NCBI RefSeq assembly: GCF_029211265.1
Contig: NZ_JARGEL010000024.1
Location: 239,141 to 303,140, forward strand
Reading direction: 5' to 3'
Length of the DNA stretch: 64,000 nt
Origin: Extensimonas soli
GTDB lineage: Bacteria > Pseudomonadota > Gammaproteobacteria > Burkholderiales > Burkholderiaceae_C
The position numbers and the translations under genes are program-made. The notes below the pieces were generated by a model. The model was not told the origin of the DNA and ran no database searches. It worked only from the letters and a program-made list of their open reading frames with translations. The stretch's first letter is position 1, and each line of letters begins with the position of its first letter. Positions 27,823 to 36,467 of this stretch are shown in pieces.

Positions 27823-29172
27823 ATGCAAACCCGCCGCCTCATCGCGCTGACCTTGTTCGTGCTGACGCTGCACCTGCTGCTGCTCGGCGGCCTGTCCTTG
27901 CGCGGGGGTGGCGTGGGTGCCGGGGTTGTGGCCGCCAGCGGGCCGCTGGTGTTCAGCACGCGCAGCATCCCGGCCGCACCCGCGCAGGTGCAGGCTCCCT
28001 CTGACAAAGCCGCGCCTGCGCCCCTGACCGCCTCGCCACCTGCAGTGGCGCGCAAGACAAAACCACCGGCACCGCGGCGCAAACCAGCGCCGCCGGCACC
28101 GGCCGCCGCACCAGCCGAAGTAGCCAAAGTAGCTGAGTCGGCCCCCTCCCCGCCCTCCCCGCCCTCCCCTGCCCCCCCGGCCTTGCCCGACGCGGCGCCG
28201 CAAGCACCTGCGCCCCCTGCCCTGGCCGCAGAGCCTGCGGACTCTGCTGCTGCCGCGGCCTCCACCGGAACCTCTGCAGAGGCTGCGTCCGAGTCGGGCA
28301 CAGCCGCGCAGGGCACGGCCGCTGCACCCGCAGATTCCCCCGCCAGCCCGGCGCTCGCTGCCGCCAGTGCTCCCGTTGCTACCCCCGCCAGCCCCGCCGC
28401 ATCCGCGGCGGCAGATGCACCCGTGCGCACAGCCCAGGCTGCCAGCGCGGCAGAAACCGGTGCCGATGCGGGGCTGGAGATATTCGCCGCAGGCGACAGC
28501 GCCCACGCCGCGCGCATGAGCCAAACGCCGCCCGTGCGCATACCGCCGCCCATGCGCCTGGAGTTCGACGCGCTAGGCCTGGTCAAAGGGCTGCACTACA
28601 CGGCCAGTGCACAGCTGCTGTGGCAACACGATGGCAGCCGCTACCAAGCGCGCCAGGAAGTGCGCGTGTTTTTGCTGGGCACGCGCGCGCAGACGAGCAC
28701 TGGCAGCATCACCGCGCAGGGTTTGCGCCCCGAGCGCTTTGGCGACATCGCGCGGCGTGAGCTTGCGGCGCACTTCGACTACGCGCAGGGCCGCGTCATC
28801 TTCAGCGCCAACACGCCGCAGGCGCCGCTGCGCGCAGGTGCGCAGGACCGGCTCAGCGTCTTCATCCAGCTTGGCGCCCTGTTCGCCGCGCAGCCGCAGC
28901 GCTTCGTGCCCGGCACGCGCATCAGCGTACCCACCATAGGCCCGCGCAGCGCCGACCGCTGGATCTTTGCCGTGCGCGGGCTTGAAACCCTGCACCTGCC
29001 GGCCGGCGACATGCCCGCCTGGAGGCTGGAGCGCCTGCCCGAGCGCGACTACGACCAGAAGGCCGAGCTCTGGCTTTCCCCAGACCTCGGCTACCTGCCC
29101 GTGCGCATCCGCCTCACGCAGAGCAATGGCGACTACGTCGATTTGCAGCTGCGCAGCAGCGGTCCGCCATGA
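27823..29172 (+). CDS. DUF3108 protein with N-terminal membrane anchor and Ala/Pro-rich linker
   Basis: The 449-residue protein has an N-terminal hydrophobic anchor (about residues 6-28, LIALTLFVLTLHLLLLGGLS), a very long Ala/Pro/Ser-rich linker (about 45-225) and a C-terminal DUF3108-type beta-rich domain (about 245-449). The layout suggests an inner-membrane anchor with a periplasm-spanning linker, as in TonB, and a periplasmic domain of unknown role. The ATG at 27823 was chosen because it starts just before the anchor; upstream open sequence belongs to element B. The ribosome site is poor. DUF3108 genes are usual neighbours of housekeeping genes in this group; no function is assigned. Confidence 0.75.
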   Translation: MQTRRLIALTLFVLTLHLLLLGGLSLRGGGVGAGVVAASGPLVFSTRSIPAAPAQVQAPSDKAAPAPLTASPPAVARKTKPPAPRRKPAPPAPAAAPAEVAKVAESAPSPPSPPSPAPPALPDAAPQAPAPPALAAEPADSAAAAASTGTSAEAASESGTAAQGTAAAPADSPASPALAAASAPVATPASPAASAAADAPVRTAQAASAAETGADAGLEIFAAGDSAHAARMSQTPPVRIPPPMRLEFDALGLVKGLHYTASAQLLWQHDGSRYQARQEVRVFLLGTRAQTSTGSITAQGLRPERFGDIARRELAAHFDYAQGRVIFSANTPQAPLRAGAQDRLSVFIQLGALFAAQPQRFVPGTRISVPTIGPRSADRWIFAVRGLETLHLPAGDMPAWRLERLPERDYDQKAELWLSPDLGYLPVRIRLTQSNGDYVDLQLRSSGPP

Positions 29173-29357
29173 TGCGCCGCTGCCGGGAGCGGCGTTACCG
29201 CGTCGTGGAAACGGCACGCCACGTGGGGCTTTTGCGCAACGCGCAAGGTGCATGGCGCGCAGGCTTGGATGTTTCGTGAAATACTGCAAGCGATGCCGCG
29301 TCTTGAAGTTTGTCAAGCAGCGGTCATCTGATGCGCATACCGACTGGGGGAACCATC

Positions 29358-29684
29358 ATGCAAATGCTCTACGACTCCGAATCCTTTGTAGTGGTCCACA
29401 TGCTGCCGGAAGCGATGGACTCTGCTGCCCCGACCACCACCGCGCAAGGGGACGCAGCTGGCGCCGCAGGTGACGCCCTCTGCGCCATACCGCAAATGGT
29501 GCGCCACGGCTTTGAAATCGTGGACAAACGCTCGGGCAAAGAGGTCTATCTCGACGGCTCCTGGGCCGAGCTCTTTCAGCAGCAGATCGTCGCCTGGCAA
29601 CACAAGACGCCCACGCAGGAAGAAGTCGAAGACACGCTGGACCGCTACGCCAGCCTCGCGCAAAACCCGGTGGTGATGCACTGA
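29358..29684 (+). CDS. DUF3567 (BTH_I0359-family) protein
   Basis: The 108-residue protein starts MQMLYDSESFVVVHM and contains RHGFEIVDKRSGKEVYLDGSWAE, the conserved core of the DUF3567 family found in Burkholderiales. No enzymatic motif or membrane segment is visible and the function is unknown. It has GGGGGAA before the ATG at 29358 and a perfect 12-bp hairpin right after the stop, so it is probably a single-gene transcript. Residues 22-40 form an Ala/Thr-rich insert not expected in the core domain. Confidence 0.85.
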   Translation: MQMLYDSESFVVVHMLPEAMDSAAPTTTAQGDAAGAAGDALCAIPQMVRHGFEIVDKRSGKEVYLDGSWAELFQQQIVAWQHKTPTQEEVEDTLDRYASLAQNPVVMH

Positions 29685-29711
29685 GCCAGGCAGCCGCTCC
29701 GGCTGCCTGGC
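29685..29711 (+). terminator. Perfect 12-bp hairpin after the DUF3567 gene
   Basis: GCCAGGCAGCCG (29685-29696) pairs perfectly with CGGCTGCCTGGC (29700-29711) across a 3-base loop, starting on the base after the stop codon. There is no T-run, so it may be an inefficient terminator or an mRNA-stabilising 3' hairpin. The rest of the gap to 29805 shows nothing I can support. Confidence 0.55.
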
Positions 29712-29805
29712 AAGGCCCGCACGTGCGGTGAGGACGGGTCGGCGTCTTGCGGTTTTTAGGGTGAAATCCGCCTTAAGTCCTTATAAATAGAGCACGAGCA
29801 GCTCT

Positions 29806-30402
29806 TTATTCAGGAGCAATCAAAGATGGCGGCGTGGCCCCACGCCGCGCTGCCATTTCCCGCCCCATGGCCTGCAGCGCCGCTGCGCCGAGCAGCTTGT
29901 GCGCGGCGGGGTAGGCGCGCTGCTCTTCGTCTGCAATATGGCGTGCGTAATGCGCCGCGAAAGCGTCGAATGCAGCCTCTTCCTGCGCGCTGAAGTTGGA
30001 GCGTTGCCCATGCGCGAGTGCCTGCAAGGGCGTGCGCAGCTGCGCCCAGTCCGCGGCCATGTGCACATGGTCTTGCGCGAGGCGCTCCACCAAAGCCCGC
30101 GCATCGGCATCCCCCTGCGCGCGCAGCAGCGGAAAGATGTGTTTCTCTTCATCCTCATGGTGCAGCGGGCCGGCTTGGTCGAAGTAGCGCAGCACGTCGC
30201 GCGCGGCCTGGCGCGCCGCAGCGTCGCAGCCTTGCGCGTACAGGTGGGCGCAGAGCTTTTGCAGCAGCGCGAGCATGCGTTGCACACGCTCGTGGCAGGC
30301 CTCGAGCATGGCAAACGGCTGCTCGAAGCCCGCGGCAGGCGTGTGCAGACCGGGGAAGGCGGGGGTGGCGGGGGTGGCGGGGGTGGCGGGTGTAGCGCGC
30401 AT
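29806..30402 (-). CDS. Hemerythrin-like (HHE cation-binding) domain protein
   Basis: A 198-residue four-helix protein. Iron-ligand candidates appear in the order ACHERV, GPLHHEDEEKHIFP, QDHVHMA and HYARHIADEE, matching the H-HxxxE-H-HxxxD/E pattern of HHE domains. Such proteins bind a di-iron centre and sense or store oxygen, or protect against nitric oxide and iron stress. The N-terminus carries a TPATPATPATPA repeat encoded by a 9-base tandem repeat. It follows the ribonucleotide reductase by 31 bases on the same strand, so it belongs to the anaerobic block; a role in oxygen or NO handling there is inference. Confidence 0.85.
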   Translation of the reverse strand: MRATPATPATPATPAFPGLHTPAAGFEQPFAMLEACHERVQRMLALLQKLCAHLYAQGCDAAARQAARDVLRYFDQAGPLHHEDEEKHIFPLLRAQGDADARALVERLAQDHVHMAADWAQLRTPLQALAHGQRSNFSAQEEAAFDAFAAHYARHIADEEQRAYPAAHKLLGAAALQAMGREMAARRGATPPSLIAPE

Positions 30403-30433
30403 GGTGAAGACCGCCCGAGGCTGCCGCGCGCCC

Positions 30434-33400
30434 TCAACCGCAGGCGCCGATGTGGCCGCACTGGGTGCAGTAGTCGCAGCCGTCCTTGCGGATCACGGCG
30501 TGCGCGCCGCATTCGCTGCATTTTTTGCCGAGCATGATCGGCGGCATGCCTGCGGGCGGCTCGGCGTTTTGCAATGCCTCGGGCATGGCGCTGGCGCCGG
30601 CTGCGTTGGCTGCGGCGCGGTGCGCGAGGATGTTTTGCACGGCGTAGGCAATGGCCGCGACTTCCGAGTCGTGCCACATGGGCACGCGCGTGCCGTCTGC
30701 TTTTTCATAGCTGCCCAAGCGCACGGGGCCTCGGTCCCAGGCCACTTTGCGCATGTCGCGCAGGGCGCGCTCCAAAAAGCCGCCGCGCGCGGCGAGCGAG
30801 AGCAGGCGCATGCTCGAGGTGATCCACTGCTGCGATTCGCCGCTTTGCCCCACGGGCATGAAGAATTCGATCGCGCGATCGACCGTGCCCTGGCCGTCGG
30901 GCGTGGGCACGGGCAGGAAGGACACCAGCAGGTACAGCGTCTTGTGCCCCTCTTGCGTCCAGTATTCGAGCTTTTCGGCCACGGCCGAGAGCGCGCCCTT
31001 GGGGCGGCTCTCGATCACGCTGCGCATCGGGTCGGTGGGCGGTTGCGCTTCGTTTTCAGGAGCTTTTTGCGCAGACTGGGCGGCGCTTTCGGGCGCTTCT
31101 AGCACTGCGCCGAGGATGGCGTTGGGGCGGTAGGTGGCCAGGCCCTTGAGCCCTGCGCGCCAGGCTTGCAGGTACAGGCCCTTGAAGTCGTCGAAGGGGT
31201 AGTCGGCGGGGATGTTGACGGTCTTGGAAATGGCCGTGTCCACGAGCGGCTGCACGGCCTGCATCATGGCGATGTGGCCTGCGGTGGACATTTCGAGCGC
31301 CGAGACGAAGTACGCAGGCAGCGCCTGCACGTCACCGCCGAGCGCGCGGTACAGGCGCCAGGCGTGGTCCTGCACCTCGTATTCGCTGGTGCTGCCGTCG
31401 GCCTCGCGCTTTTTGCGTGTGTAAGTCCACGAGAACGCGGGCTCGATGCCGTTGGAGGCGTTGTCGGCAAAGGCCAGGCTCACGGTGCCCGTGGGCGCGA
31501 TCGACAGCAGGTGGCTGTTGCGTATGCCGTGGGTGCGAATGGCCTGCTGCAGCGCCGCGGGCAGGCGGCTCGCGAAAGTGCCTTCGGCGAGGTAGCCGGC
31601 GGCGTCGAACTTGGGGAACGCGCCTTTTTCGCGCGCGAGCTCGACCGAGGCGGCGTAGGCCGCGTCACGCATGCGCGTGGCGATGCGCTGCGCCATTTCG
31701 CGGCCTTCGGGCGCGTCGTAGCGCAGGCACAGCATGCTCAAGGTGTTGCCCAGACCCGTGAAGCCCACGCCGATGCGCCGCTTGGCCATGGCCTCGGCGC
31801 GCTGCTGCGGCAGCGGCCACCAGGTGAGGTCGAGCACGTTGTCGAGCGCGCGCACCTGCAGCGCCACGGCTTTTTCGAAGGCGGCAAAGTCGAACGCGGG
31901 CACGCCGTCGAAGCCGAACGCATGGCGCACGAAGCGCGGCAGGATGATGGGGCCGAGGTCGCAGCAACCATAGGGCGGCAGGGGCTGCTCGCCGCAGTTG
32001 TGCACCACGAGGCCGTTGGCGTCGAAGGCGTGCACGTCGGCCACGGTGACGTCGAACACGTCTTCGCAGCCGTCGTCGGCCAGGGATTCGACGGTGGCGG
32101 TAAAGCGCTCGCGGTTCAAAGCGCGGCTATAGCCGGCCAAGGCGGCCTGCAGGCGCGCGGCTTTGTCGGTGTCGGCAAAGCCGATGCGCTCGGCAAACAC
32201 GCGCAGGTTGTCACCGCTGAGGACCAGCTCGTGCTGGCTGCGCGTGGCGTAGTGCTGCATGCCGCCGCGCCCATCGGGCAATGCGCGCACGGCCGCGGGG
32301 CGGCGTTCGCGGTACAGCGTGCAGGCCATACCCAGGCGCAGCAGCATGCGCTGCACGGCTTGCAGCAGCGGCAGGTCGCTTTGCACCAGGCGCACGCTGA
32401 CGCCTTTTTCTTGACTGCCCTGTATGGAGCCATCGGCATCGAACAGGCCACGCAGCAGGCCGCAGGCGAAGGCCGATGATTGCCGCTCCATCGCCGGCGT
32501 GATGGTTTTGCGGCGCGGCGACATGTCCAGGCGGTGTGCCAGCCGGCACAGCGCGGCGCTGGCCAGGCGTGCTTCGCCGCGCGCAGGGATGGGGCGCTGA
32601 AAGCCCGCGAAATCGGCACGGTGCGCCAATGTACCCATGGCGTTTTCGGCAGCCTGCATGATGCCTGCAGCGCCGCTCGCGGCGTAGGCCACGCTGCCCT
32701 GCCCGCCATTGCCCACGGCGCGCAGCTCGGGCGCCCAGACCGAGAGCACGGCCTTGCGCTCCTGCAGCGTGCCGTCGCCGATCAGCAGGCCCAGCAGATA
32801 ACCCTCGGCCTCGGTGCCGGGCCCCCCCCAGCCGGCGGCTGCGCGGTGGTCGTGCAGCAGGATTTCATCGCCGGGGGCGAGCTGCGCGGCGGGCGTCCAC
32901 TCCACCTCGAGGCTGTAGCGGGTTTTGCGCGCCACGCGGCGCACGCGGTGGTCGGCCGTGAGCCGCAGGCGGTAGCCTTCGCGCGTTTGCAGACGCAGCA
33001 CGGGCTTGGTGCCGGTTTTGAAAAAGCCCTGGCTTTGCACGCGGTAGGCGCGGCCATCGACCAGCGCGCTGAAAGGCTGCCCCACGAGGTCGGCCACCTG
33101 CGCGGGCCCGCAGGCCGTCATGACCCAGGTGTCGGCCGTGACGCAGGGGTTGGTGGCCTCTATGGTTTCGCAGTAGCGCAGGTTGTTGTCGCGCTGGATC
33201 TGGTCGAGGAACAGGATGCCCGGCTCGGCGAAGTCGTAGGCGGACTGCATGATGCTGTCCCACAGCGTGCGTGCGGGCAGGCGCGTGTAGGCCCACAGGC
33301 CGTCGGCGCGCTGGTAGGCGCCCTGGGCGATCAGCGTGGCGCTGGGGCGCGCGCGGTGCACGAGCTCCCAGGGCTGGTCTTGTTCGACGGCCTGCATGAA

Positions 33401-34030
33401 GGCGTCGGTCACGGCGACCGAGACGTTGAAGTTGTTCCAGCGCCCGGGCGTGCGCTTGGCGGTGATGAATTCACGCACGTCGGGGTGGTCTATGCGCAGC
33501 ACGCCCATTTGCGCGCCGCGGCGCGCGCCGGCGCTCTCGACCGTGGAGCAGGACTGGTCGAACACGTTCATGTAGCTGCACGGCCCCGAAGCCAGCGAGG
33601 CGGTGGCGCGCACTTCGGCGCCGCGCGGACGGATGCGCGAGAAGTCGTAGCCCACGCCGCCGCCGCGGCGCATGGTTTCGGCGGCCTCGCGCAGCGCCTC
33701 GTAAATGCCGGGGTAGCCCTCGTCATCGACGCCCTGGATGCAGTCGCCCACGGGCTGCACGAAGCAGTTGATGAGTGTGGCCTGGATGTCGGTGCCCGCC
33801 GCGCTCATGATGCGCCCCGCGCCGATGGCGCCCGCGTGCAGGTTGGTGAGAAACAGTTTTTCGTAGCGCGTGCGCAGCTCGGGCGCCTCGACCGAGGCGA
33901 GCGCGCGCGCGACGCGCTGGTACAGCTCTTCCAGGCTGCTTTCACCGGGTTTGAGGTACTTTTCGCGCAGCACATCGAGGCTGATGGGCTGCGGCGGCAG
34001 GGGTTCAGATGGGAGGGTGTCGCGTTTCAT
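30434..34030 (-). CDS. nrdJ: Adenosylcobalamin-dependent (class II) ribonucleotide reductase with an intein
   Basis: The 1198-codon frame codes for an 815-residue class II ribonucleotide reductase interrupted by a 383-residue intein (residues 296-678). The extein junction NP/CGEQPLPPYGCCDLG rebuilds the reductase motif NPCGEQPL, which carries active-site cysteine and glutamate. Other family parts are GGGVGYDFSRIRP and LSIAPTGTVSLAF, and the C-terminus has a zinc-ribbon-like CSECGAH and CTQCGHIGACG. The enzyme makes deoxynucleotides with vitamin B12 and without oxygen, suited to denitrifying growth. It lies between a parvulin gene (87 bases) and the hemerythrin gene (31 bases). Activity requires splicing. 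I saw no cobalamin riboswitch in the short upstream gap. Confidence 0.95.
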   Translation of the reverse strand: MKRDTLPSEPLPPQPISLDVLREKYLKPGESSLEELYQRVARALASVEAPELRTRYEKLFLTNLHAGAIGAGRIMSAAGTDIQATLINCFVQPVGDCIQGVDDEGYPGIYEALREAAETMRRGGGVGYDFSRIRPRGAEVRATASLASGPCSYMNVFDQSCSTVESAGARRGAQMGVLRIDHPDVREFITAKRTPGRWNNFNVSVAVTDAFMQAVEQDQPWELVHRARPSATLIAQGAYQRADGLWAYTRLPARTLWDSIMQSAYDFAEPGILFLDQIQRDNNLRYCETIEATNPCVTADTWVMTACGPAQVADLVGQPFSALVDGRAYRVQSQGFFKTGTKPVLRLQTREGYRLRLTADHRVRRVARKTRYSLEVEWTPAAQLAPGDEILLHDHRAAAGWGGPGTEAEGYLLGLLIGDGTLQERKAVLSVWAPELRAVGNGGQGSVAYAASGAAGIMQAAENAMGTLAHRADFAGFQRPIPARGEARLASAALCRLAHRLDMSPRRKTITPAMERQSSAFACGLLRGLFDADGSIQGSQEKGVSVRLVQSDLPLLQAVQRMLLRLGMACTLYRERRPAAVRALPDGRGGMQHYATRSQHELVLSGDNLRVFAERIGFADTDKAARLQAALAGYSRALNRERFTATVESLADDGCEDVFDVTVADVHAFDANGLVVHNCGEQPLPPYGCCDLGPIILPRFVRHAFGFDGVPAFDFAAFEKAVALQVRALDNVLDLTWWPLPQQRAEAMAKRRIGVGFTGLGNTLSMLCLRYDAPEGREMAQRIATRMRDAAYAASVELAREKGAFPKFDAAGYLAEGTFASRLPAALQQAIRTHGIRNSHLLSIAPTGTVSLAFADNASNGIEPAFSWTYTRKKREADGSTSEYEVQDHAWRLYRALGGDVQALPAYFVSALEMSTAGHIAMMQAVQPLVDTAISKTVNIPADYPFDDFKGLYLQAWRAGLKGLATYRPNAILGAVLEAPESAAQSAQKAPENEAQPPTDPMRSVIESRPKGALSAVAEKLEYWTQEGHKTLYLLVSFLPVPTPDGQGTVDRAIEFFMPVGQSGESQQWITSSMRLLSLAARGGFLERALRDMRKVAWDRGPVRLGSYEKADGTRVPMWHDSEVAAIAYAVQNILAHRAAANAAGASAMPEALQNAEPPAGMPPIMLGKKCSECGAHAVIRKDGCDYCTQCGHIGACG
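31997..33145 (-). other. Intein with LAGLIDADG homing endonuclease, inside nrdJ
   Basis: The 383-residue intein begins with Cys (CVTADTWVMT, block A) and ends VVHN before the +1 Cys of the extein, with the usual penultimate His and last Asn. Block B is TADHRV. Two dodecapeptide motifs, YLLGLLIGDGT and LLRGLFDADGS, mark a LAGLIDADG endonuclease between the splicing halves; both aspartates are kept, so it may still cut. The C-terminal block FDVTVADVHAFDANGLVVHN is canonical. Insertion is at the active-site motif NP/CGEQ, where precise splicing is essential. All expected splicing residues are present. Confidence 0.93.
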
Positions 34031-34117
34031 GGCGAAGGGGTGCGGTACGAATCAAATGGGAGTAGGGGATTGTGCACCGCACCGCAGCGGCACCGTCGTG
34101 CAGGGATGCAGTGACCG

Positions 34118-34954
34118 CTATTGCACCAGTGGCGTCTGGGCGGCGCCCAGGGCTATGCCCTCGACCTCGGCCTGGCCCGCGAGCAGCCGCATGTATTGGT
34201 GCAACGCCCGGGCGCGCGACTGCAGCGCCAATTGCGCCGCGATGCGGTCGCGCACCTGGTCAAAGCTGGCCAGCTTGCCCTTGCGCCGCTCCAGCACCTC
34301 GATGATGTGAAAGCCATAGCGCGTATGCACGAGCCGCGGGTGCACGCCCAGCCCCCATTGCGCGTGTTTTTGCTGGAACAGCTCGTTCGCGAGTTCGGGC
34401 GCGCAGTCCTCGGGCGCCACCCAGCCAAGGTCGCCGCCCTGCGCGCCCGAGGGGCAGTTGGAGAGCTCCGCCGCGAGTTCGGCAAAACGCGGGGCGGGCG
34501 CGTCCTTGCCCACCAGCTCCAGCAAGGCCTGCTCGGCGCGCACGGTGAGCGCATGCACGTTGACGCCCGGCGTCACCGCAAACAGGATGTGCCGCAGGTG
34601 CACGGCCTGCCCTTGCATGAACTGCTGGGGGTTGGCCTCGTAGTAGCGCCGCACTTCTTCGGGCGTGGGCTGGGGCGAGGCCACGGCGCGCTCCACCATG
34701 GCTTCGATGACGGCGCGCTCGGCGGCGCCGAGTTCGGGCGCGAGCGCTGTGTCGGGGGCGGGCAACAGGCCCGCGCGCACGGCTTCCTGGCGCAGCAGCT
34801 CAGCATACGCACGCTCGCGCAAGGCGTCGGCGCCGGGGTGCTCATCGGTACGGTGCAAGGCCACGCCGTTGATGCGGGCGGGGGCGGACGGCTCGGACGT
34901 GCAGGCACAGGCGGTGTGGCCGCAGCCGGTGACGGTGGAGGTATGGGGTCTCAT
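34118..34954 (-). CDS. Parvulin-type peptidyl-prolyl cis-trans isomerase in the nar cluster (NifM-like)
   Basis: A 278-residue protein with a helical N-terminal half (about 30-110) and a PpiC/parvulin domain (about 115-225: VHLRHILFAVTPG, CPSGAQGGDLGWV, YGFHIIEVLERRKGK). The first ~25 residues are Cys/His/Thr-rich and do not form a normal signal peptide, so it is probably cytoplasmic. In several beta- and gammaproteobacteria a parvulin gene follows narI and is thought to help mature nitrate reductase; that role is inferred here from its place 70 bases after narI. Relatives include NifM, needed for nitrogenase iron protein. Confidence 0.85.
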   Translation of the reverse strand: MRPHTSTVTGCGHTACACTSEPSAPARINGVALHRTDEHPGADALRERAYAELLRQEAVRAGLLPAPDTALAPELGAAERAVIEAMVERAVASPQPTPEEVRRYYEANPQQFMQGQAVHLRHILFAVTPGVNVHALTVRAEQALLELVGKDAPAPRFAELAAELSNCPSGAQGGDLGWVAPEDCAPELANELFQQKHAQWGLGVHPRLVHTRYGFHIIEVLERRKGKLASFDQVRDRIAAQLALQSRARALHQYMRLLAGQAEVEGIALGAAQTPLVQ

Positions 34955-35024
34955 GGAACGCCTCGAGGGTACGAAAGTTCAGACCATGCCGGGAAGATCA
35001 GCCGTTTGCAGCCATTGCCGCGCC

Positions 35025-35741
35025 TCAGCGCGTCGCCTGCGGGCCACCCAGGCCCACGCGGCGGCTGCGCACGAGCTGGTAGGGGCGCCACAGATAGGCC
35101 AGGGTGCCGAAACCGCTCCACACGTGCACGAGGCGCGTGAACGGAAACACCAGGAAGATCGTCATGCCGAGGAACATGTGCGCACGGAACACCCAGCTCG
35201 CCTCGGCCAGCAACTCGGGCGCGCCGCTGCGGAAGGTGACGATGCGCTGCGCCCATTCGGCCAGCAGCAGCATCATGCCGCCGTCGAGGTGCTGGGCCGA
35301 CAGCGGAATCGTGGCCAGGCCCAGCGCGAATTGCAGCCACAAGAGCCACAGCAGCACGATGTCGCTGGTCTTGGAGGTGGCGCGGATGCGCACGTCCGAC
35401 AGGCGGCGGTGCAGCAGCAGCGACACGCCCACGAAGCCGAACAGGCCGAACAGGCCGCCCGAAACCATGGCAAGCAGCTGCTTGGCGCCCGCGCTGATGA
35501 AGGGCGAATAGACGAAGTGCGGCGTGAGCATGCCCACGCTGTGCCCGAAGAACAGAAACAGGATGCCGACGTGAAACAGGTTGCTGCCCCAGCGCAGCTG
35601 GCCTGCGCGCAGCAGCTGGGAAGAATCGCTCTTCCAGGTGTATTGGTCGCGGTCGAAGCGGATCAGGCTGCCGAGCAGAAACACGGTCAGGCAGATGTAC
35701 GGGTAGTACCCGAACAGGAAGTGGGTGAGGTAGTCCTTCAT
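35025..35741 (-). CDS. narI: Respiratory nitrate reductase gamma subunit (cytochrome b)
   Basis: The 238-residue protein has five predicted membrane helices and the histidines expected to bind two b-type hemes (LFHVGILFLFFGHSVG and the later FRAHMFLG and RLVHVWSGF). It takes electrons from quinol at the periplasmic side and passes them to NarH. The ATG at 35741 overlaps the narJ stop by four bases (ATGA) and has AAGGAG upstream. The length matches NarI of other bacteria. A longer open frame upstream is not NarI. Confidence 0.95.
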   Translation of the reverse strand: MKDYLTHFLFGYYPYICLTVFLLGSLIRFDRDQYTWKSDSSQLLRAGQLRWGSNLFHVGILFLFFGHSVGMLTPHFVYSPFISAGAKQLLAMVSGGLFGLFGFVGVSLLLHRRLSDVRIRATSKTSDIVLLWLLWLQFALGLATIPLSAQHLDGGMMLLLAEWAQRIVTFRSGAPELLAEASWVFRAHMFLGMTIFLVFPFTRLVHVWSGFGTLAYLWRPYQLVRSRRVGLGGPQATR

Positions 35742-36433
35742 GCTGGAACTCCTTGGGTGGGCGTCTTGCGAACGATGTGGATGGGTTGGGCCTCGCCCGG
35801 GCGCGACTGCCCGTGTGTGCTGCAGCCGGCGAAGGCCTCGGGCTCGGCCCAGCTGTCGTCCATGGGGACGTCGGGGTCGAAGGCGACGGCCTGGACTTTC
35901 TCGCCGGCGAGTTCGAGCACGGCGGCGAGGACACTGGCGTAGGGATTGCCGCGCGCGCGCAGAGCGCTGAAGATGGCCTGCAGGATATGCGCCATTTCCG
36001 CCAGAAAGGCCCGCGCGAGCTTGGGTGGCTGCGTGGAGGCAAACTCGAGCACCACGCACAGATGGTCGGGCAACTCCTCGGGGGCGAGGTACAGGCCGGC
36101 CTGTGCGTAGGTCTGAACCAGGTCCAGCATGGCCGGCCCGCGGTCGCGCGAGTCGCCGTGCACGTGTTCGAACAGGTGCAGCGAGGTCGAACGCCCGCGG
36201 TCGAAGGTTTCGACGTAGCGCGCCTCGGCCTCCATGGCCAGGCGCCCAATATCGGCGGCCAGGGCGCGCAGCTCGGCGCGCCGCGCCGCGGGCAGCACGG
36301 CTTCGTCATCTATGGCCGCGATCAGTTCCGGCAGGTGGGCGCGCAACTGCGCGTCCGGGTAGCGCAACAGGGCGGCCAGGGCTCTGAGGGAATAGCGCTG
36401 GGGGTGGCGCTGCAAGTGATGGGGGGCGGGCAC
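35738..36433 (-). CDS. narJ: Nitrate reductase molybdenum cofactor assembly chaperone
   Basis: This 231-residue protein belongs to the NarJ/TorD family. The core ALAALLRYPDAQLRAHLPEL and the conserved YVETFDRGRSTSLHLFEHVHGDSRDRG stretch (in part) are clear. NarJ binds the NarG N-terminus and supervises cofactor insertion before membrane attachment; it is not part of the final enzyme. Its stop overlaps narI and its start is 34 bases after narH. The C-terminal ~50 residues are less conserved. Confidence 0.95.
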   Translation of the reverse strand: MPAPHHLQRHPQRYSLRALAALLRYPDAQLRAHLPELIAAIDDEAVLPAARRAELRALAADIGRLAMEAEARYVETFDRGRSTSLHLFEHVHGDSRDRGPAMLDLVQTYAQAGLYLAPEELPDHLCVVLEFASTQPPKLARAFLAEMAHILQAIFSALRARGNPYASVLAAVLELAGEKVQAVAFDPDVPMDDSWAEPEAFAGCSTHGQSRPGEAQPIHIVRKTPTQGVPA

Positions 36434-36467
36434 GATGGGCTCCTTGGGGTGCGTCGGTGCGCGGGAT

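Noticed and set aside
31997..33145. Reading the nrdJ interruption as an insertion sequence or a frameshift
   Set aside because: The frame is continuous and carries all intein splicing blocks plus a LAGLIDADG endonuclease, so it is an intein.
32480..34114. Rightward open frame of about 540 codons opposite nrdJ
   Set aside because: Composition typical of a shadow frame; the opposite strand encodes NrdJ and its intein without a break.
34031..34117. Cobalamin riboswitch before nrdJ
   Set aside because: The gap is only 87 bases and no B12-box-like sequence was seen.
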